The notes under the pieces were generated by a model. It was not told the DNA's origin. It saw only the letters and a program-made list of their open reading frames with translations, and searched no databases. The position numbers and the translations under genes are program-made. A DNA stretch of 21,285 nucleotides from Flavonifractor avistercoris (GTDB lineage: Bacteria; Bacillota; Clostridia; Oscillospirales; Oscillospiraceae): NCBI GenBank assembly GCA_019119085.1, contig DWXT01000119.1, positions 1 to 21,285 of the forward strand, read 5' to 3'. Below, one piece after another: positions 21,281 to 21,285 of this stretch (within the stretch, counting starts at the first letter, position 1; each line of letters begins with the position of its first letter).

Positions 21281-21285
21281 GAGAA

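Overview
This window is a stretch of chromosome from a GC-rich Gram-positive bacterium, most likely a gut Clostridia of the Oscillospirales type (Flavonifractor/Lawsonibacter-like). The assignment is an inference from three things: G or C at nearly every third codon position, strong AGGAGG ribosome binding sites, and a Firmicutes-type gene order (zinc-ribbon S14, a KOW protein between map and infA, rpmJ after infA). Nothing in the window names the species.

Left arm (1-4792, minus strand). The branched-chain amino acid ABC importer genes run livK (lipoprotein receptor), livH and livM (permeases). LivM is cut by the window edge, and livG/livF are expected beyond position 1. A perfect-consensus promoter sits in front of livK inside a 10-bp inverted repeat, and a strong hairpin separates livK from livH. 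Upstream lie a two-gene unit, an alpha/beta-hydrolase esterase and a FabG-like short-chain dehydrogenase, with its own extended -10 promoter.

Middle (4860-6905, plus strand). A consensus promoter drives tRNA-Val(GAC), followed by an intrinsic terminator. A complete ABC exporter half-transporter comes next and is closed by a 14-bp GC-rich hairpin.

Right arm (6906-21285, plus strand). This is the S10-spc-alpha ribosomal protein cluster in canonical order: rpsJ-rplC-rplD-rplW-rplB-rpsS-rplV-rpsC-rplP-rpmC-rpsQ-rplN-rplX-rplE-rpsZ-rpsH-rplF-rplR-rpsE-rpmD-rplO-secY-adk-map-KOW-infA-rpmJ-rpsM-rpsK. It continues past the right edge. Genes are mostly 0-20 bp apart or overlap by 1 bp, which indicates one long co-regulated unit for ribosome assembly, protein export (SecY), N-terminal Met removal (Map) and translation initiation (IF1).

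The most interesting material is the non-coding RNA in this otherwise compact operon. There is a leader of about 260 nt before rpsJ with a terminator/antiterminator layout. There are structured gaps of 245, 228 and 134 bp before rplC, rpsH and rpmJ. The gaps before rplC and rpsH carry two divergent copies of one RNA motif with an apparent covarying base pair. The gap just before rpsH (the S8 gene) also contains a hairpin whose internal loop matches the S8-binding core of 16S rRNA helix 21, so it is a candidate S8 autoregulatory site. S3 has a 63-residue Arg/Gly/Asn/Gln-rich tail and L3 ends in a tandem 9-residue repeat. I saw no mobile elements, CRISPR arrays or origins.
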